Shown: piece after piece, positions 10,052 through 21,187 of the stretch | Numbering within the stretch: position 1 is the first letter of the stretch | How the letters are laid out: each line of letters begins with the position of its first letter | Source of the DNA: Hyphomicrobium sp. | GTDB taxonomy: Bacteria; Pseudomonadota; Alphaproteobacteria; Rhizobiales; Hyphomicrobiaceae | Assembly (NCBI GenBank): GCA_025458125.1 | Contig: JALOTA010000001.1 | Location: 1-64,000 of the forward strand | Length of the DNA stretch: 64,000 nt | Direction: 5' to 3' | The notes under the pieces: model-generated | Told to the model about the DNA's origin: nothing | Databases searched by the model: none | The model's input: only the letters and a program-made list of their open reading frames with translations | Made by a program: the position numbers and the translations under genes

Positions 10052-11136
10052 GTCGAGTCCGCGGCCATTGTTTGGTTTTGCGACTGAGATCTAGGACGCA
10101 GGATCTTCAGACGCTTCACGCGACGGGGATCGGCTTCAAGAATTTCGAACTCGATGCCCGCCGGATGACGGATGATCTCGCCGCGACTCGGCACCCGTCC
10201 GACGATCTGAAACACCAGTCCGGCGAGCGTGTCGATGTCTTCTTCCTCGTCCTCGGTCAGAAGTTTGATGCCGACGAGCGTTTCCAGCTCGCTGACCGGC
10301 GTGCGGCCCGAGGCAATGGTCCCTAGCTTCGGGTCTTCGACGATGTGTTCGGCCTCGGCTTCATCGTGCTCGTCTTCGATGTCACCCACGATCTGCTCGA
10401 CGAGGTCCTCAATCGTGACAAGCCCATCGGTGCCGCCATACTCGTCGACGACGAGTGCCATATGCACGCGCGATGTCTGCATGCGGATGAGCAGGTTCAT
10501 GGCCGGCATCGAGGGAGGGACATAGAGTACGGGCCTGCGAATCCGCGTCGAGGAAATTGGCCGGGTCAGATCGATTTTCGACAGATCGGGCTTCTCCAGG
10601 TTTCCCGCAGCAATCCCTTCCACCTGCTGGCGAAGCGCCTTTGCCCGATCCTCGCCTTTCAGCCGCGGCTCCAGTAGCGGACGGCCTGCAGCCTCGGCCG
10701 ATAGCCAACGAAAAAGGTCCTTGATGTGTATCATCCCGCGCGGATCGTCGAGCGTCTCGTGATAGACGGGAATCCGTGAAATTCCGGCCTCTTCGAACAG
10801 CCGCACCACTTCGCCGATCGGTTCGCTTTCATCGATGGCGATGATGTCGGCGCGCGGAACCATGATGTCGTCGACGCGGCTGGCCCCGAACCGCAGAAGG
10901 CGAATGAGCATCTGACGCTCTTCGGCGCTGAAGTTCTGCTCGTCACCTCCCGCCTGCAGGGCATCCTCGAGCGTATCGCGCAGCGACGGTCCGTTATTGA
11001 GGCCAAGTCGCGTCAGCACCGCCGACAACCAGCCTTGAGGTGCGGCTTTGCGGTCTGTTTCGCCACTACTCTCGGGTGCCTTGACTGACTTTTCGTCGGT
11101 GGACATGTTTTTCCGGTTCGGTTCAACAAACATCAA
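10048..11136 (-). CDS. CBS-domain hemolysin/CorC (TlyC)-family protein
   Basis: VDDIMVPRADIIAIDESEPIGEVVRLFEEAGISRIPVYHETLDDPRGMIHIKDL; transporter-associated C-terminal domain VDEYGGTDGLVTIEDLVEQIVGDIEDEHD. Confidence 0.93.
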   Translation of the reverse strand: MMFVEPNRKNMSTDEKSVKAPESSGETDRKAAPQGWLSAVLTRLGLNNGPSLRDTLEDALQAGGDEQNFSAEERQMLIRLLRFGASRVDDIMVPRADIIAIDESEPIGEVVRLFEEAGISRIPVYHETLDDPRGMIHIKDLFRWLSAEAAGRPLLEPRLKGEDRAKALRQQVEGIAAGNLEKPDLSKIDLTRPISSTRIRRPVLYVPPSMPAMNLLIRMQTSRVHMALVVDEYGGTDGLVTIEDLVEQIVGDIEDEHDEAEAEHIVEDPKLGTIASGRTPVSELETLVGIKLLTEDEEEDIDTLAGLVFQIVGRVPSRGEIIRHPAGIEFEILEADPRRVKRLKILRPRSQSQNQTMAADST

Positions 11137-11690
11137 CGCGTGGCATCGGGAGCGGTCACGACGCCATCGCCATAGGGGTCCGCAATTCCCATCCGGTGCA
11201 GGATACCGGTCTCCAGACCTTCCATGATCTCGGCATCGGCAACGTTTTCGTGGTCGTATCCAAGTAGATGGAGAAGACCGTGGATCGTCAAATGCTGCAG
11301 ATGATCGGCGAAGGGGATGGATTTCTCGGCTGCTTCGCGCTCCACGGTCTCGCGGGCGATGATGATATCACCCAGAAAAGCCAGCGTTTGGCGCCGCGGA
11401 GAGGCCGGCGCCGGGAACGAAAGAACGTTCGTCGGCTTGTCCTTGCCCCGGTAACTCGCATTCAGTTCTTGAACGTGAGCATCGCTCGACAGCGCGATGC
11501 AGACCTCGGACGGGCGAGCGCGCGGCAACGGCTCGTGGGTTGCGAGCGCCGACGCGGCGTCGCGGATCAGCGCTTCCATCCGAGCCTGATCTTGCCAGCT
11601 GTCGTCTTCGAACACGACGTCGACCGATAGCCATAAGGGCTCCGCGCCTTGCGGCGCGCGACTTCGGGATGGTGAGTCGGCGGCGGGCAT
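11133..11690 (-). CDS. ybeY: Endoribonuclease YbeY
   Basis: HLTIHGLLHLLGYDHE zinc-binding motif; NASYRGKDKPTNVLSFP. Confidence 0.96.
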   Translation of the reverse strand: MPAADSPSRSRAPQGAEPLWLSVDVVFEDDSWQDQARMEALIRDAASALATHEPLPRARPSEVCIALSSDAHVQELNASYRGKDKPTNVLSFPAPASPRRQTLAFLGDIIIARETVEREAAEKSIPFADHLQHLTIHGLLHLLGYDHENVADAEIMEGLETGILHRMGIADPYGDGVVTAPDATR

Positions 11691-12703
11691 CAGAGGATCT
11701 TGCCGGCTGCGCGGTCGTAGGCTTCGACGATGCGAGCCACGAGATCGCGGCGCACGACGTCCGACTGGGTAAACTGCACCGTTTCGATACCTGGCACGCC
11801 CGACAGCAATTTCACGGCTTCGTCGAGGCCCGACTTGATGCCAGGCGGCAGGTCGATCTGGGATGGATCGCCCGTTATCACCATTTTCGAGTTTTCGCCC
11901 AGGCGGGTGAGAAACATTTTCATCTGCATGGGCGTGGTGTTCTGCGCTTCGTCCAGGATGACGAAGGCGTTTGCGAGCGTGCGGCCTCGCATAAAGGCGA
12001 GTGGCGCGATCTCGATGACACCCGATTCGATGTCCTTCTCGACTTTGTCGGGCGGCAGCACGTCATCCAGGGCATCGTACAAGGGGCGCAGATACGGATC
12101 GACCTTTTCACGCATGTCGCCGGGCAGGAAGCCGAGGCGCTCGCCAGCTTCGACGGCTGGACGCGACAGGATGATGCGCTCGACGATGCCGCGCTCCAGG
12201 CACTGCGCCGCATAGGCGACCGCCAGATAGGTCTTGCCCGTTCCCGCCGGACCGATGCCAAAGACGAGATCGGTTTTGTCGAGCGCACGGATATAGGTAC
12301 TCTGCGCAAGCGTGCGCGCCTTCACGACGCGGCGGCGCGTCGAGATCTGTGCCTGTCCATCGCTGGACGGTCCGATATTCTCCTGGCGGGCGTGGCGGAT
12401 TATGCCTTCGAACTCGCCAGCGCTGATGGTCTCTCCGCCGAGCGCGCGTTTATAAACCACTTCCAGCACCTCCCGGCCCAATTTGCAGGCGGAATCGGAA
12501 CCCTTCAAAATGACGACGTTGCCATGAGGGTGTGCTTCGATGCCAAGGCGATCTTCCAGCATCGCCAAATGAGCATCGAATTCGCCCAGGGCCCGCGTCA
12601 GTGCGCGATTGTCTTCGAAGGGGATGACGAGGCGCGCTTCGGCGGCCTGCGTCTTGGACGCTCGTCCGGCGCCCGGCACGGGTTGCCCGCGATATCCGGT
12701 CAA
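11690..12703 (-). CDS. PhoH family protein (PhoH-like ATPase)
   Basis: FGIGPAGTGKTYLAVAYA Walker A; FVILDEAQNTTPMQMKMFLTRLGENSKMVITGDPSQIDLP. Confidence 0.95.
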   Translation of the reverse strand: MTGYRGQPVPGAGRASKTQAAEARLVIPFEDNRALTRALGEFDAHLAMLEDRLGIEAHPHGNVVILKGSDSACKLGREVLEVVYKRALGGETISAGEFEGIIRHARQENIGPSSDGQAQISTRRRVVKARTLAQSTYIRALDKTDLVFGIGPAGTGKTYLAVAYAAQCLERGIVERIILSRPAVEAGERLGFLPGDMREKVDPYLRPLYDALDDVLPPDKVEKDIESGVIEIAPLAFMRGRTLANAFVILDEAQNTTPMQMKMFLTRLGENSKMVITGDPSQIDLPPGIKSGLDEAVKLLSGVPGIETVQFTQSDVVRRDLVARIVEAYDRAAGKIL

Positions 12704-12808
12704 ATACCATCTCCTGCGACGATTCGCGCCAGCAGTGCCTTTATCATAGGGCGTGCGGGGCCTAAATCAACGAACAGGGCTCGTCTGGGTGTTGCAAAAA
12801 CCGCGATA

Positions 12809-14158
12809 TCAGGCGGCAATGACGCCCGAAAGACTGCCAGGGCCGTGCGCACGGATGGCGACGGGCCTGATCTGGCCGAGAAGGTTCAAATCGGCTTCGG
12901 CCTGGACGAGCTGGAGATAGGGCGACCGGCCAACAAGGATTCCGGCATTCCGGCCCGTGCGTTCAAACAGCACCGGCATGGTCTGCCCCACCGTTCCAGC
13001 GTTGAAGCGGTCCTGCTGGTTCGTGAGAAGGTACTGCAGCCGGGTCAACCGCTCCGACTTCAGAGCATCGGGGACCTGATCTTCCATGTTCGCGGCCGGC
13101 GTTCCGGGGCGGGGCGAATATTTGAACGAGTAGGATTGCGCGAAGCCTATCTGCCTGACGAGGTCGAGGGTCTCCTCGAAATCGGCGTCCGTCTCGCCAG
13201 GAAAGCCGACGATCATGTCGGTGGAGAGTGCGATGTCGGGGCGGGCCGCGCGAATTTTTTCGATAAGGCGGAAATACTCCTCGGCCGTATGCTTGCGGTT
13301 CATTGCGGCAAGGATGCGGCTCGAGCCCGATTGAACCGGCAGATGCAGATAGGGCATCAGCTTCGGTTCTTCCGCATGGGCGGCGATCAGATCGTCACTC
13401 ATGTTGCGCGGGTGGCTGGTGGTGTAGCGAATGCGCTCCAGCCCGTCGATCCGGGCAAGCCGCCGAATAAGTGCGGCAAGGGAAGTTTCGCCGCCGGTTT
13501 CATCACTGCCGTGATAGGCGTTGACGTTCTGCCCGAGCAGCGTGAGCTCGCGGACCCCGCCCTCGACGAGCGCCCGCGCTTCTTTCTCCACGTCTACGAC
13601 GGCGCGTGAATATTCCATGCCCCGCGTATAGGGCACGACGCAGAAGGTGCAGAATTTATCGCAGCCTTCCTGGATGGTCAGGAACGCGGTAGCTGAACGC
13701 ACCTGTCTCTTGGGTTCGAGGTGGTCGAATTTTTCCTCGTCGGGAAACGCGGTCTCGACGATACGCTGTCCCGTTGCCCGGCTCTGCCTCAAGAGTTCCG
13801 GCAGGCGATGATAGCTTTGCGGACCGATGACCAGATCGACGACCGGTGCACGGCGGGAAATCTCTGCGCCTTCCGCCTGCGCGACGCATCCCGCGACGGT
13901 GACCATGGTGTCCTTGCCTTCACGGAGTCGGCGCTCTTTGGCCTCTCGAATGCGGCCGAGGTCGGAATAGACTTTCTCGACGGCCTTTTCCCGGATGTGG
14001 CAGGTGTTCAGGACGACGAGGTCGGCATCCTCGACTTGCCCCGTTTCCGAATAGCCGTCCGCAACGAGCGCCTCGCTCATGCGCTCGCTGTCATAAACAT
14101 TCATCTGGCAGCCGAACGTTTTTATGAAGACTTTCTTGGCTGCGGTCTCGGCCGTCAT
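12809..14158 (-). CDS. miaB: tRNA-2-methylthio-N6-dimethylallyladenosine synthase MiaB
   Basis: [36 protein letters not shown] radical-SAM CxxxCxxC; TRAM domain C-terminus. Confidence 0.96.
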   Translation of the reverse strand: MTAETAAKKVFIKTFGCQMNVYDSERMSEALVADGYSETGQVEDADLVVLNTCHIREKAVEKVYSDLGRIREAKERRLREGKDTMVTVAGCVAQAEGAEISRRAPVVDLVIGPQSYHRLPELLRQSRATGQRIVETAFPDEEKFDHLEPKRQVRSATAFLTIQEGCDKFCTFCVVPYTRGMEYSRAVVDVEKEARALVEGGVRELTLLGQNVNAYHGSDETGGETSLAALIRRLARIDGLERIRYTTSHPRNMSDDLIAAHAEEPKLMPYLHLPVQSGSSRILAAMNRKHTAEEYFRLIEKIRAARPDIALSTDMIVGFPGETDADFEETLDLVRQIGFAQSYSFKYSPRPGTPAANMEDQVPDALKSERLTRLQYLLTNQQDRFNAGTVGQTMPVLFERTGRNAGILVGRSPYLQLVQAEADLNLLGQIRPVAIRAHGPGSLSGVIAA

Positions 14159-14337
14159 GGACCGGTCTCCGACATGGCTGCGGACGAAACTACAAAATAG
14201 AGCAGAAGCAAGATCAAACCCGTTAATGCCTCGCTCGATGCTCGTGAACACGACGCATTCGCGCAGCGGCGCTTTTGCAGTGCAGCATTTTTGACCGCCC
14301 GTGTCGAGTGGGGTGCTGCCGGCATCATATTTTTGCG

Positions 14338-15210
14338 TTACCGGAAGTCGCCGGACGAGGTTTTCGGAAGCGGCGTTCGGCGCGCAACGGACCGCGCCGC
14401 GAGTTGCACGGGCTCAGCCGGCGAGCGTCCCCTCAGGATACGCACCAGATCCTCGCGAATGGCCGCTTCGGTTTTCTCGGCCAGTTCCTTCCGGCCGGAG
14501 TAGCCGCTCAGAGAGACGGGGGGGCCGATCCGCACCACGACATCCAGCGGCCCGGCTTTCAACAGTTCCCAGGCATGGGCCTGCATTTCCATATCTCCGT
14601 ACCATCCGACGAGCGGGCGGTCGGCGCGGCCGAGCGGAACACCGTGGAGGCGGGAATAGGCCAGCGTCACAGTTTGGACCAAGACAGCGCTGTTGCCGGC
14701 ATCGGTTTTTCCGGGAACGGCTGCCGCAGCGAACAAAGCGGATCGAAACGGCAGGACACGGTTCCCATCGCTCGATGTGCCCTCCGCGAACAGAACGAGT
14801 GTGTCGCCTTCCGCCAGACGCTGGGCCATCTCACCCGCCGTGTCCCCGACGGCGATCCGGCGCGTACGATCGACGAACACGGTCCGTTGCAACCGCGCCA
14901 GCGCCGACACAAACGGCCAACGCGCCACTTCCGTCTTGGCCACGAACGACAGTGGTGCGACGGCCGAGAGGACGGGAATGTCGAGCCACGAGGTGTGATT
15001 GGAAACAAGCAGGACCGGAGCGTTGCGCGCAATCGAACCTTCGACATGAATACGAACGCCGAGGATGCGGCAGACTTTGCGGTGATACCAGTGCGGAAAC
15101 CGGCGTGCCGCCGGCTTCGAGACGCGCAAGAGGAGCGCCTGGACCGGCATCAGAGGCAGCGTCAGACCCAGGAAGCCTGCAAGGACGCCTGCGGCTCGGA
15201 CGCGGCTCAT
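14338..15210 (-). CDS. 1-acyl-sn-glycerol-3-phosphate acyltransferase (PlsC/OlsA-like)
   Basis: [12 protein letters not shown] (HX4D) and [21 protein letters not shown]. Confidence 0.9.
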   Translation of the reverse strand: MSRVRAAGVLAGFLGLTLPLMPVQALLLRVSKPAARRFPHWYHRKVCRILGVRIHVEGSIARNAPVLLVSNHTSWLDIPVLSAVAPLSFVAKTEVARWPFVSALARLQRTVFVDRTRRIAVGDTAGEMAQRLAEGDTLVLFAEGTSSDGNRVLPFRSALFAAAAVPGKTDAGNSAVLVQTVTLAYSRLHGVPLGRADRPLVGWYGDMEMQAHAWELLKAGPLDVVVRIGPPVSLSGYSGRKELAEKTEAAIREDLVRILRGRSPAEPVQLAARSVARRTPLPKTSSGDFR

Positions 15211-15217
15211 GGCAGGT

Positions 15218-15709
15218 TCATGCCGTCAGCGCCCGCGCCATCGTCACAGCATCGACGGGCGCGCTGCCGGGACGCGTATAGTAGGCTTTACGAACGCCGG
15301 CGGGCACGAAACCGAGCTTGCTGTAGAGATGCAGGGCGGCGGCATTGTCGGTTGCGACTTCCAGATATACGCGCCGTACCTCGGCCCGGCCGACGGCACG
15401 CATGAGCCCTTCGGCCAGAAGCTTTCCGACGCCATGTTTCCGGTACGCGGGATCAACGCCTACCGTCAGGATCTCGGATTCATCGGCGGCAATCTGACCG
15501 ATGATAAAGCCGATTACCTCGGTGGGAACGGCGAGGGTCGCCACGAACGCGGTGGCCGCCGGATGATCGAGCAGGCCATGCACCGACTTTTCATCCCAGG
15601 CGGGAGAGAAAATCCTGGAGTGGACCCGAGCGATGTCAGCGGCGCGTTCCGGCCCCGCCCATAGAAGGCTGACGCGCTTTCCGTCGATCATGATTCCGGG
15701 ACCCATCAT
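15218..15709 (-). CDS. rimI: Ribosomal-protein-alanine N-acetyltransferase RimI (GNAT)
   Basis: ILTVGVDPAYRKHGVGKLLAEGLM..RVYLEVATDNAAALHLYSKLGF; next to tsaB. Confidence 0.9.
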   Translation of the reverse strand: MMGPGIMIDGKRVSLLWAGPERAADIARVHSRIFSPAWDEKSVHGLLDHPAATAFVATLAVPTEVIGFIIGQIAADESEILTVGVDPAYRKHGVGKLLAEGLMRAVGRAEVRRVYLEVATDNAAALHLYSKLGFVPAGVRKAYYTRPGSAPVDAVTMARALTA

Positions 15710-16407
15710 GCTCCAACCCTCGGCAGCGTCTTGTCTTCCTGCGGCTTGGCATCTGGAGGGCGGAGATAGAGTGGTTCGATCGCCCCTGTCACCGGTTCGG
15801 TTTTGGAAGCCCGCGCGATCGCCGCCGCCATATCAGGGAATTGCACGCCGGGCTGCACGCGCGCCTGGCCTCCTGCTCTGTCGATGGCGAGCGCCAAGGT
15901 ATCCGCGGCCGTGCCCACGGCAACCACCGGCCGGCCGCGCGCCATCGATGCCAAGTTATCCAGGGAGAGCGCGTGCGGAGGTTTCACGCTGTGCCGCTGG
16001 GCTCCTTCGAACAGTTCCACGTAAGCCTCTCCGCGATGCGCGTCGACGGCAACAGCGATATCTTCGCCAGTCAGCGGCGTGATGACGGGAGATAGCGCAA
16101 TAGCCTGAAGACTGGAGAACGATACCACGGGTATGTTTCGAGCAAGCTTCAATGCCCGCGCGGCAGCGATCCCGATCCGCGTGCCTGTAAACGAACCGGG
16201 CCCTGCCGTGATGGCGATCCGGTCAATCTCATCGATGCGAAGTTCGATCTGATCCAGCAGTTCGCTAATCAGCGGTATCAGACGTTCGGCGTGCCCGGTC
16301 GTCATCGGCTCGCAGCGCAAGGCAACGCGGCCGCCCTGCACGCCCAAGCCCCGGCCGGCCGCGACGGTCAAAGCGGGAAAGCACGTGTCGAAACCCAGGA
16401 TGTTCAT
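15706..16407 (-). CDS. tsaB: tRNA threonylcarbamoyladenosine biosynthesis protein TsaB
   Basis: MNILGFDTCF..., HAERLIPLISELL, ITAGPGSFTGTRIGIAAARALK. Confidence 0.93.
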   Translation of the reverse strand: MNILGFDTCFPALTVAAGRGLGVQGGRVALRCEPMTTGHAERLIPLISELLDQIELRIDEIDRIAITAGPGSFTGTRIGIAAARALKLARNIPVVSFSSLQAIALSPVITPLTGEDIAVAVDAHRGEAYVELFEGAQRHSVKPPHALSLDNLASMARGRPVVAVGTAADTLALAIDRAGGQARVQPGVQFPDMAAAIARASKTEPVTGAIEPLYLRPPDAKPQEDKTLPRVGA

Positions 16408-16482
16408 GACGTGGCAGACTACACGCTGTCTCGGCGGCTTCGCCAGTGCAAAACACCGGCGGAAGACCGGTCTGCATCGGCC

Positions 16483-17073
16483 CTACTCTATTCGGGCGAT
16501 TTCGTCGAAAGTGAATCGAGGAGACCGCGGATAAAGGCCCTTGGGATCGCCGTAGCCAAGGTTCACGAGGATATTCGACTTGATGTCGGTGCCGGGGAAG
16601 AACGCCGCGTCGACGCCGGCATTATCGAAACCCGACATGGGACCACAATCAAGGCCGAGGGCCCGCGCCGTAAGGATGAAATAGCCGGCCTGCAGCGAGC
16701 CGTTGCGGAACGCGGAAACCTTGATGAACTCGTCGTTGCCCGCAAACCAGCTTCTCGCGTCGGCATGCGGGAAGAGCTTGGGCAGGTGATCGTAGAACTT
16801 GAGATCGTGGCCGATGATGGCGGTGACCGGGGCGGCCATCGTCTTCTCGACGTTTCCCTCCATGAGAAGCGGCTTGAGCTTGGCCTTCGCTTCCGGGGAC
16901 TTCACGAATACGATCCGCGCCGGGCTCATGTTCGCGCTCGTCGGCGCCCAGCGCATCAGTTCGACCAGTTCGCGAAGAACACCGTCAGGCACATCCGCTT
17001 GCTGCCACGCATTGTGGGTGCGGGCTTCCGTGAACAGCGTCGCCAGCGAGGAAGAATCGATTCGAGAGGCCAT
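16483..17073 (-). CDS. Nitroreductase-family protein, RutE/malonic semialdehyde reductase-like
   Basis: [28 protein letters not shown]...; [29 protein letters not shown]. Confidence 0.85.
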   Translation of the reverse strand: MASRIDSSSLATLFTEARTHNAWQQADVPDGVLRELVELMRWAPTSANMSPARIVFVKSPEAKAKLKPLLMEGNVEKTMAAPVTAIIGHDLKFYDHLPKLFPHADARSWFAGNDEFIKVSAFRNGSLQAGYFILTARALGLDCGPMSGFDNAGVDAAFFPGTDIKSNILVNLGYGDPKGLYPRSPRFTFDEIARIE

Positions 17074-17147
17074 GCCGGGATTTCCTTATCCAAATCTGCG
17101 CCCGTGAGTTCCCCAAAGCGGACGGCGCTGTGGTCCTGAACCGCGAC

Positions 17148-17178
17148 AAAAACCCCGCGGCACGGCCACGGGGTTTTT
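17148..17178. terminator. Bidirectional rho-independent terminator
   Basis: AAAAACCCCG-cggcacggcca-CGGGGTTTTT, perfect inverted arms with A/T tracts on both strands. Confidence 0.88.
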
Positions 17179-17212
17179 CAGCAACCGGGGGTGTTTCACC
17201 TATTACGCCCGA

Positions 17213-17761
17213 TCAGGCGGCCTGGACTTCCTGAACCTCCGGGCAAAAATGCTTGAGCAGGTTCTCGATGCCGTGGCGCAAAGTCGCCGTCGAGCTGGGG
17301 CAACCCGAACAGGCCCCGCGCATGTGCAGATAGACAACGCCGTCGCGGAAACCGGCGAACGTGATGTCGCCGCCGTCCTGGGCAACAGCCGGACGAACGC
17401 GGGTCTCCAGAAGATCCTTGATCGTCGCGACCACTTCCGCGTCGGCCGGATCGAACGTTTCCTGGCCTTCGTCGTTGGCGGCGTCGGCTGCCGCAGCGCC
17501 CGACATGTAGTGCTCCATGATCGCACCCAGGACCATGGGCTTCAGGTGCTGCCACTCCGCATCATTTTTCGTCACGGAAATGAAGTCCGCTCCAAGGAAC
17601 ACGCCGCTGACGCCTGCGATCTCAAACAGACGGCGGGCGAGCGGCGATGCCTCAGCCTCGCCTCTCGACCGGTACTCGGCGGTACCGCCCGCCAGGACCG
17701 GCTTGCCAGGAATGAACTTCAGCGTGACCGGGTTGGGCGTCGCTTCAGTTTGAATGAACAT
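17213..17761 (-). CDS. NifU-family Fe-S cluster scaffold (Nfu type)
   Basis: MFIQTEATPNPVTLKFIPGKPVL; C-terminal HMRGACSGCPSSTATLRHGIENLLK (CxxC). Confidence 0.94.
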   Translation of the reverse strand: MFIQTEATPNPVTLKFIPGKPVLAGGTAEYRSRGEAEASPLARRLFEIAGVSGVFLGADFISVTKNDAEWQHLKPMVLGAIMEHYMSGAAAADAANDEGQETFDPADAEVVATIKDLLETRVRPAVAQDGGDITFAGFRDGVVYLHMRGACSGCPSSTATLRHGIENLLKHFCPEVQEVQAA

Positions 17762-17900
17762 AAAGTCCTCGAACGGCTGCCCGGCTGGAAACCAGCCGGA
17801 TTGTTAGCTTAGAATTGTTCCAAATATAGTGGCTCAGTCAGGAAAAGTCGAGGGGACGCTGCGCCGCAAAATAGTCGGTTCGGATACCTGATCATCGGGT

Positions 17901-18410
17901 TCATGCGAGCGTCAAAATATCCTCCAGAGCCAGATTGCCCGGCACGATCGTGATCGGGATCGGGAAAGAGCCAGCGGCGCGGCCCGCCGCGAGAGACGAT
18001 ACCAGCGGTCCCGGCCCCTTCGGATCGGTGGCCGCACCCAGGACCAGGATGGCGATGTCCTCGTCCTCCTCGATAACCTTCAATAGCTCCTCGGGCTTCG
18101 ACCCTTCGCGGACGACCTCTTCAACCGGAATGTTCTCGAACCCGACATTGTGCAACTTGCGCCTGAAAAGACGGAACAGGGCGCGGGCTTTGTTGGTCTC
18201 TTCTTCGAGCTGTACCTGCCGGACGCCGACCCAGTGCTGGAATTCCTGGGGCTCGATCACGTAAAGCATGACGAGGATGCCGGATGAGCGCAGGATCCGG
18301 CTCGCGGCATAATAGAGGGCGCTCTCGACCTCCTGGCTCTCGTCGACGACGAGGAGGAACTTGCGGGCATGGCCCGCTTCGAAGGAGCGGCGTTTCGTTG
18401 TCGTCGGCAT
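17901..18410 (-). CDS. Universal stress protein (UspA) family
   Basis: KFLLVVDESQEVESALYYAASRILRSSGILVMLYVIEP...ILVLGAATDPKGPGPLVSSL; likely start MPTTTKRRSF at 18410. Confidence 0.85.
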   Translation of the reverse strand: MPTTTKRRSFEAGHARKFLLVVDESQEVESALYYAASRILRSSGILVMLYVIEPQEFQHWVGVRQVQLEEETNKARALFRLFRRKLHNVGFENIPVEEVVREGSKPEELLKVIEEDEDIAILVLGAATDPKGPGPLVSSLAAGRAAGSFPIPITIVPGNLALEDILTLA

Positions 18411-18509
18411 GCTCGGGATGCTGCCATGACGTGCGGACGAAGGGAATAGACAGTCGCGATTTCGGCACCGCACTCCCAACAGACGGGCGTGCACGCCGCG
18501 ATGGGAGAC

Positions 18510-19547
18510 TTAAGCGCGCAGCAGACCGACGATATCTTTCACCTCGTCCATGATCGGCGTCGCGATGGCGCGGGCACGGCGCGTTCCATCCGCGAGAACG
18601 CTATCGATATAACCCGGATCGGCGGACAGGCGCTTGGCCTCGGCCCCGATGCGTCCCATCGTCTGCGTTGCAACTTCAGCCAGCGCTTTCTTGAAAATCG
18701 AGAATTGCTGACCGCCGAATTCGCCCAGCACCTGCGGCACATTCTGTCCGGTCAGCGCGGCATAGATGCCGACGAGGTTTTCCGCCTCGGGCCGGCCGGC
18801 GAACCCTGCCTGTTCCGAGGGAAGCGGCTCGGGGTCCGTCTTTGCCTTCTGGATCTTTCGGGCAACCGTGTCGGCATCGTCCGTTATGTTGATCCGCGAC
18901 AGGTCGGACGGGTCCGACTTCGACATCTTCTTCGTGCCGTCGCGCAAACTCATGACGCGGGTCGCGGGCCCGGTGATGACCGGGTCAGGCTGCGGGAAGA
19001 AATTACCGTCCGCGTAGCCTTGCGCGACGATCTCTTTGCGAAAGTCGTTGTTGAACTTCTGCGCAATGTCGCGGGCAAGCTCCAGGTGCTGCTTCTGGTC
19101 TTCACCGACAGGGACGTGCGTGGCGCGATAGGCAAGAATGTCGGCTGCCATGAGGTTGGGGTAGGCATAGAGGCCGACCGACGCGTTCTCGCGATCCTTG
19201 CCCGCCTTCTCCTTGAATTGCGTCATGCGGTTCAGCCAGCCCAGCCGGGCGACACAGTTGAACACCCAGGCGAGTTCGGCGTGTTCGGGAACCTGGCTCT
19301 GGTTGAAGAGAATGCTCTTCTTCGGGTCCAGACCCGCGGCGATGTAAGCCGCAGTGACGCCGCGGATGGCGGCGCGCAGTTCGGCTGGATCCTGCCAGAC
19401 GGTGATGGCGTGCAGATCCACCACGCAGTAGATGCACTCGTGTTCGTCCTGCATCCGAATCCAGTTCACCATTGCTCCCAGGTAATTGCCCAGGTGCAGG
19501 CTGCCCGTCGGCTGCATTCCAGAAAACACGCGTGTCTTGAAAGCCAT
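18510..19547 (-). CDS. trpS: Tryptophanyl-tRNA synthetase
   Basis: [31 protein letters not shown] (KMSKS). Confidence 0.97.
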   Translation of the reverse strand: MAFKTRVFSGMQPTGSLHLGNYLGAMVNWIRMQDEHECIYCVVDLHAITVWQDPAELRAAIRGVTAAYIAAGLDPKKSILFNQSQVPEHAELAWVFNCVARLGWLNRMTQFKEKAGKDRENASVGLYAYPNLMAADILAYRATHVPVGEDQKQHLELARDIAQKFNNDFRKEIVAQGYADGNFFPQPDPVITGPATRVMSLRDGTKKMSKSDPSDLSRINITDDADTVARKIQKAKTDPEPLPSEQAGFAGRPEAENLVGIYAALTGQNVPQVLGEFGGQQFSIFKKALAEVATQTMGRIGAEAKRLSADPGYIDSVLADGTRRARAIATPIMDEVKDIVGLLRA

Positions 19548-19609
19548 GGATCTTGTCCCTCGAACCGGCGCGGGTTATGGCCCGTGCCGCGCGGAGAGGC
19601 AAGGGGCCG

Positions 19610-21187
19610 CTAGCGCCGTTTCACGGCGGAGCGAAGCTGGGACAGGGTCGCCGCGCCTGTGAGCTGGGTTGCTCCGAAATAGGCGACGAACCCGGCGCCT
19701 ACCAGGACGCCAAGTGCCGAGAACCGGACGAAAAGCCCCTGAGACCGGTTCAGCCAGGGATCGAGCGCATACGCGGTGGCCGCCAAAACCAGGCCCATGA
19801 CGACCGCCGAGATCAGGATGCGCGGCAGCGCCCGTCTCAAGCGGGCATCAGCCTCGAAATGACCGTGCGTCCTAAGCCCCCGGTACAGGAGAAGGGCATT
19901 CATCCAGCCGCCGAGGGTCGTCGCCACGGCGATCCCGAGATGCGGCATCCAGCCAAGACGACGGAACAGAAAGAACAGAGCGACGGACCCCAGTGTGTTG
20001 GCGGTCAGGCTCCAGGCCGCATACCGCATCGGTGTCTTCGTGTCTTGCCGGGCAAAAAACGCCGGGGAGAAGACCTTGATCAGTACGAAGCCGGGCAGTC
20101 CGATGGCGAAGATGCGAAGAGCCTCCGCGGTGTAAGGGGTGTCTTCGGCGGTAAACGCGCCCCGCTCGAACAGCACGCGCACGATTTCCGTCGGGATCAC
20201 GAACAGCGCCACGGCGGCGGGCAGCGTGAGCAGCATTGCAAACTCGAGCGATCGGTTCTGGCTGTCCATGACGGCGGCATGATTGCCGGCGCGAAGATAG
20301 CGCGAAACGTCGGGAAGCAGGACGACACCGATCGCAATGCCGACGATTGCGAGCGGCAATTCATAGAGCCGATCCGCGTAATAAAGGTGCGAGACGGCAC
20401 CATCCTGCATGGAGGCGATCACCGTTCCAATCGCAATATTGACCTGCGTGATGCCGCCGGCGACCACGCCTGGGATGCCGAGCGCTACCAGCTTCTTCAT
20501 CTCAGGCGACCAGCGCGGGCGTCCGAGGCGAAGGGTCAAGCCGTTCCGCTTAAGGCCCCACATCAGCAGCGCCAGCTGGAGAATACCGGCGACGAAAACA
20601 CCCCATGCCTGGATGTATCCGGCGGCCGGATCCGCGTTGAACCCCAGCCACACGGACAGCAGCATCGCGGCCGTCAGCACAAGATTGAGCGCGATGGAAA
20701 CGGACGAGCTTTCGACAAACTTCCCGACGGTATTGAGAACGCCCGACATGAGCGCGACGAGCGACATGCACAGGAGATAGGGGAAGGTGATCTGGGTGAG
20801 CCGGACGGCCAGATCGAACTTATCGGGTGTATCCGAATAGCCGGGCGCCAGGAGGTACATCAGCCACGGCATCGCCAGCATGGCGGCAGCCGACAGGATG
20901 ATGAGGATGAAGGTAAGACCGGACATCGCCTCGGATGCAAACGAGCGGGCTGCTGCAGCGCCCTCACCTTCATACTTGGAGGCAAAAAGCGGGACGAAGG
21001 CGGAATTGAAGGCGCCTTCGCCGAAGAGGCGTCGGAAGAGGTTCGGGAAGCGGAACGCGACATAGAAGGCGTCGGCAACGGGGCCTGTTCCAAGAACAGC
21101 CGCAGCCAGGATGTCGCGCAGGAAGCCGAGGACGCGGCTCAACAGCGTCAGGCCGCCGACGGTGAAAAACGAGCGGTAGAGTTTCAT
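19610..21187 (-). CDS. murJ: Murein biosynthesis integral membrane protein MurJ (MviN)
   Basis: 525 aa polytopic; LSRVLGFLRDILAAAVLGTGPVADAFYVAFRFPNLFRRLFGEGAFNSAFVPLF. Confidence 0.97.
   Translation of the reverse strand: MKLYRSFFTVGGLTLLSRVLGFLRDILAAAVLGTGPVADAFYVAFRFPNLFRRLFGEGAFNSAFVPLFASKYEGEGAAAARSFASEAMSGLTFILIILSAAAMLAMPWLMYLLAPGYSDTPDKFDLAVRLTQITFPYLLCMSLVALMSGVLNTVGKFVESSSVSIALNLVLTAAMLLSVWLGFNADPAAGYIQAWGVFVAGILQLALLMWGLKRNGLTLRLGRPRWSPEMKKLVALGIPGVVAGGITQVNIAIGTVIASMQDGAVSHLYYADRLYELPLAIVGIAIGVVLLPDVSRYLRAGNHAAVMDSQNRSLEFAMLLTLPAAVALFVIPTEIVRVLFERGAFTAEDTPYTAEALRIFAIGLPGFVLIKVFSPAFFARQDTKTPMRYAAWSLTANTLGSVALFFLFRRLGWMPHLGIAVATTLGGWMNALLLYRGLRTHGHFEADARLRRALPRILISAVVMGLVLAATAYALDPWLNRSQGLFVRFSALGVLVGAGFVAYFGATQLTGAATLSQLRSAVKRR

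Noticed and set aside
11540-13609. 689-aa plus-strand ORF opposite ybeY/phoH/miaB
   Set aside because: Antisense to well-supported PhoH and MiaB genes; low-complexity Arg/Asp/His-rich composition typical of shadow ORFs in GC-rich DNA.
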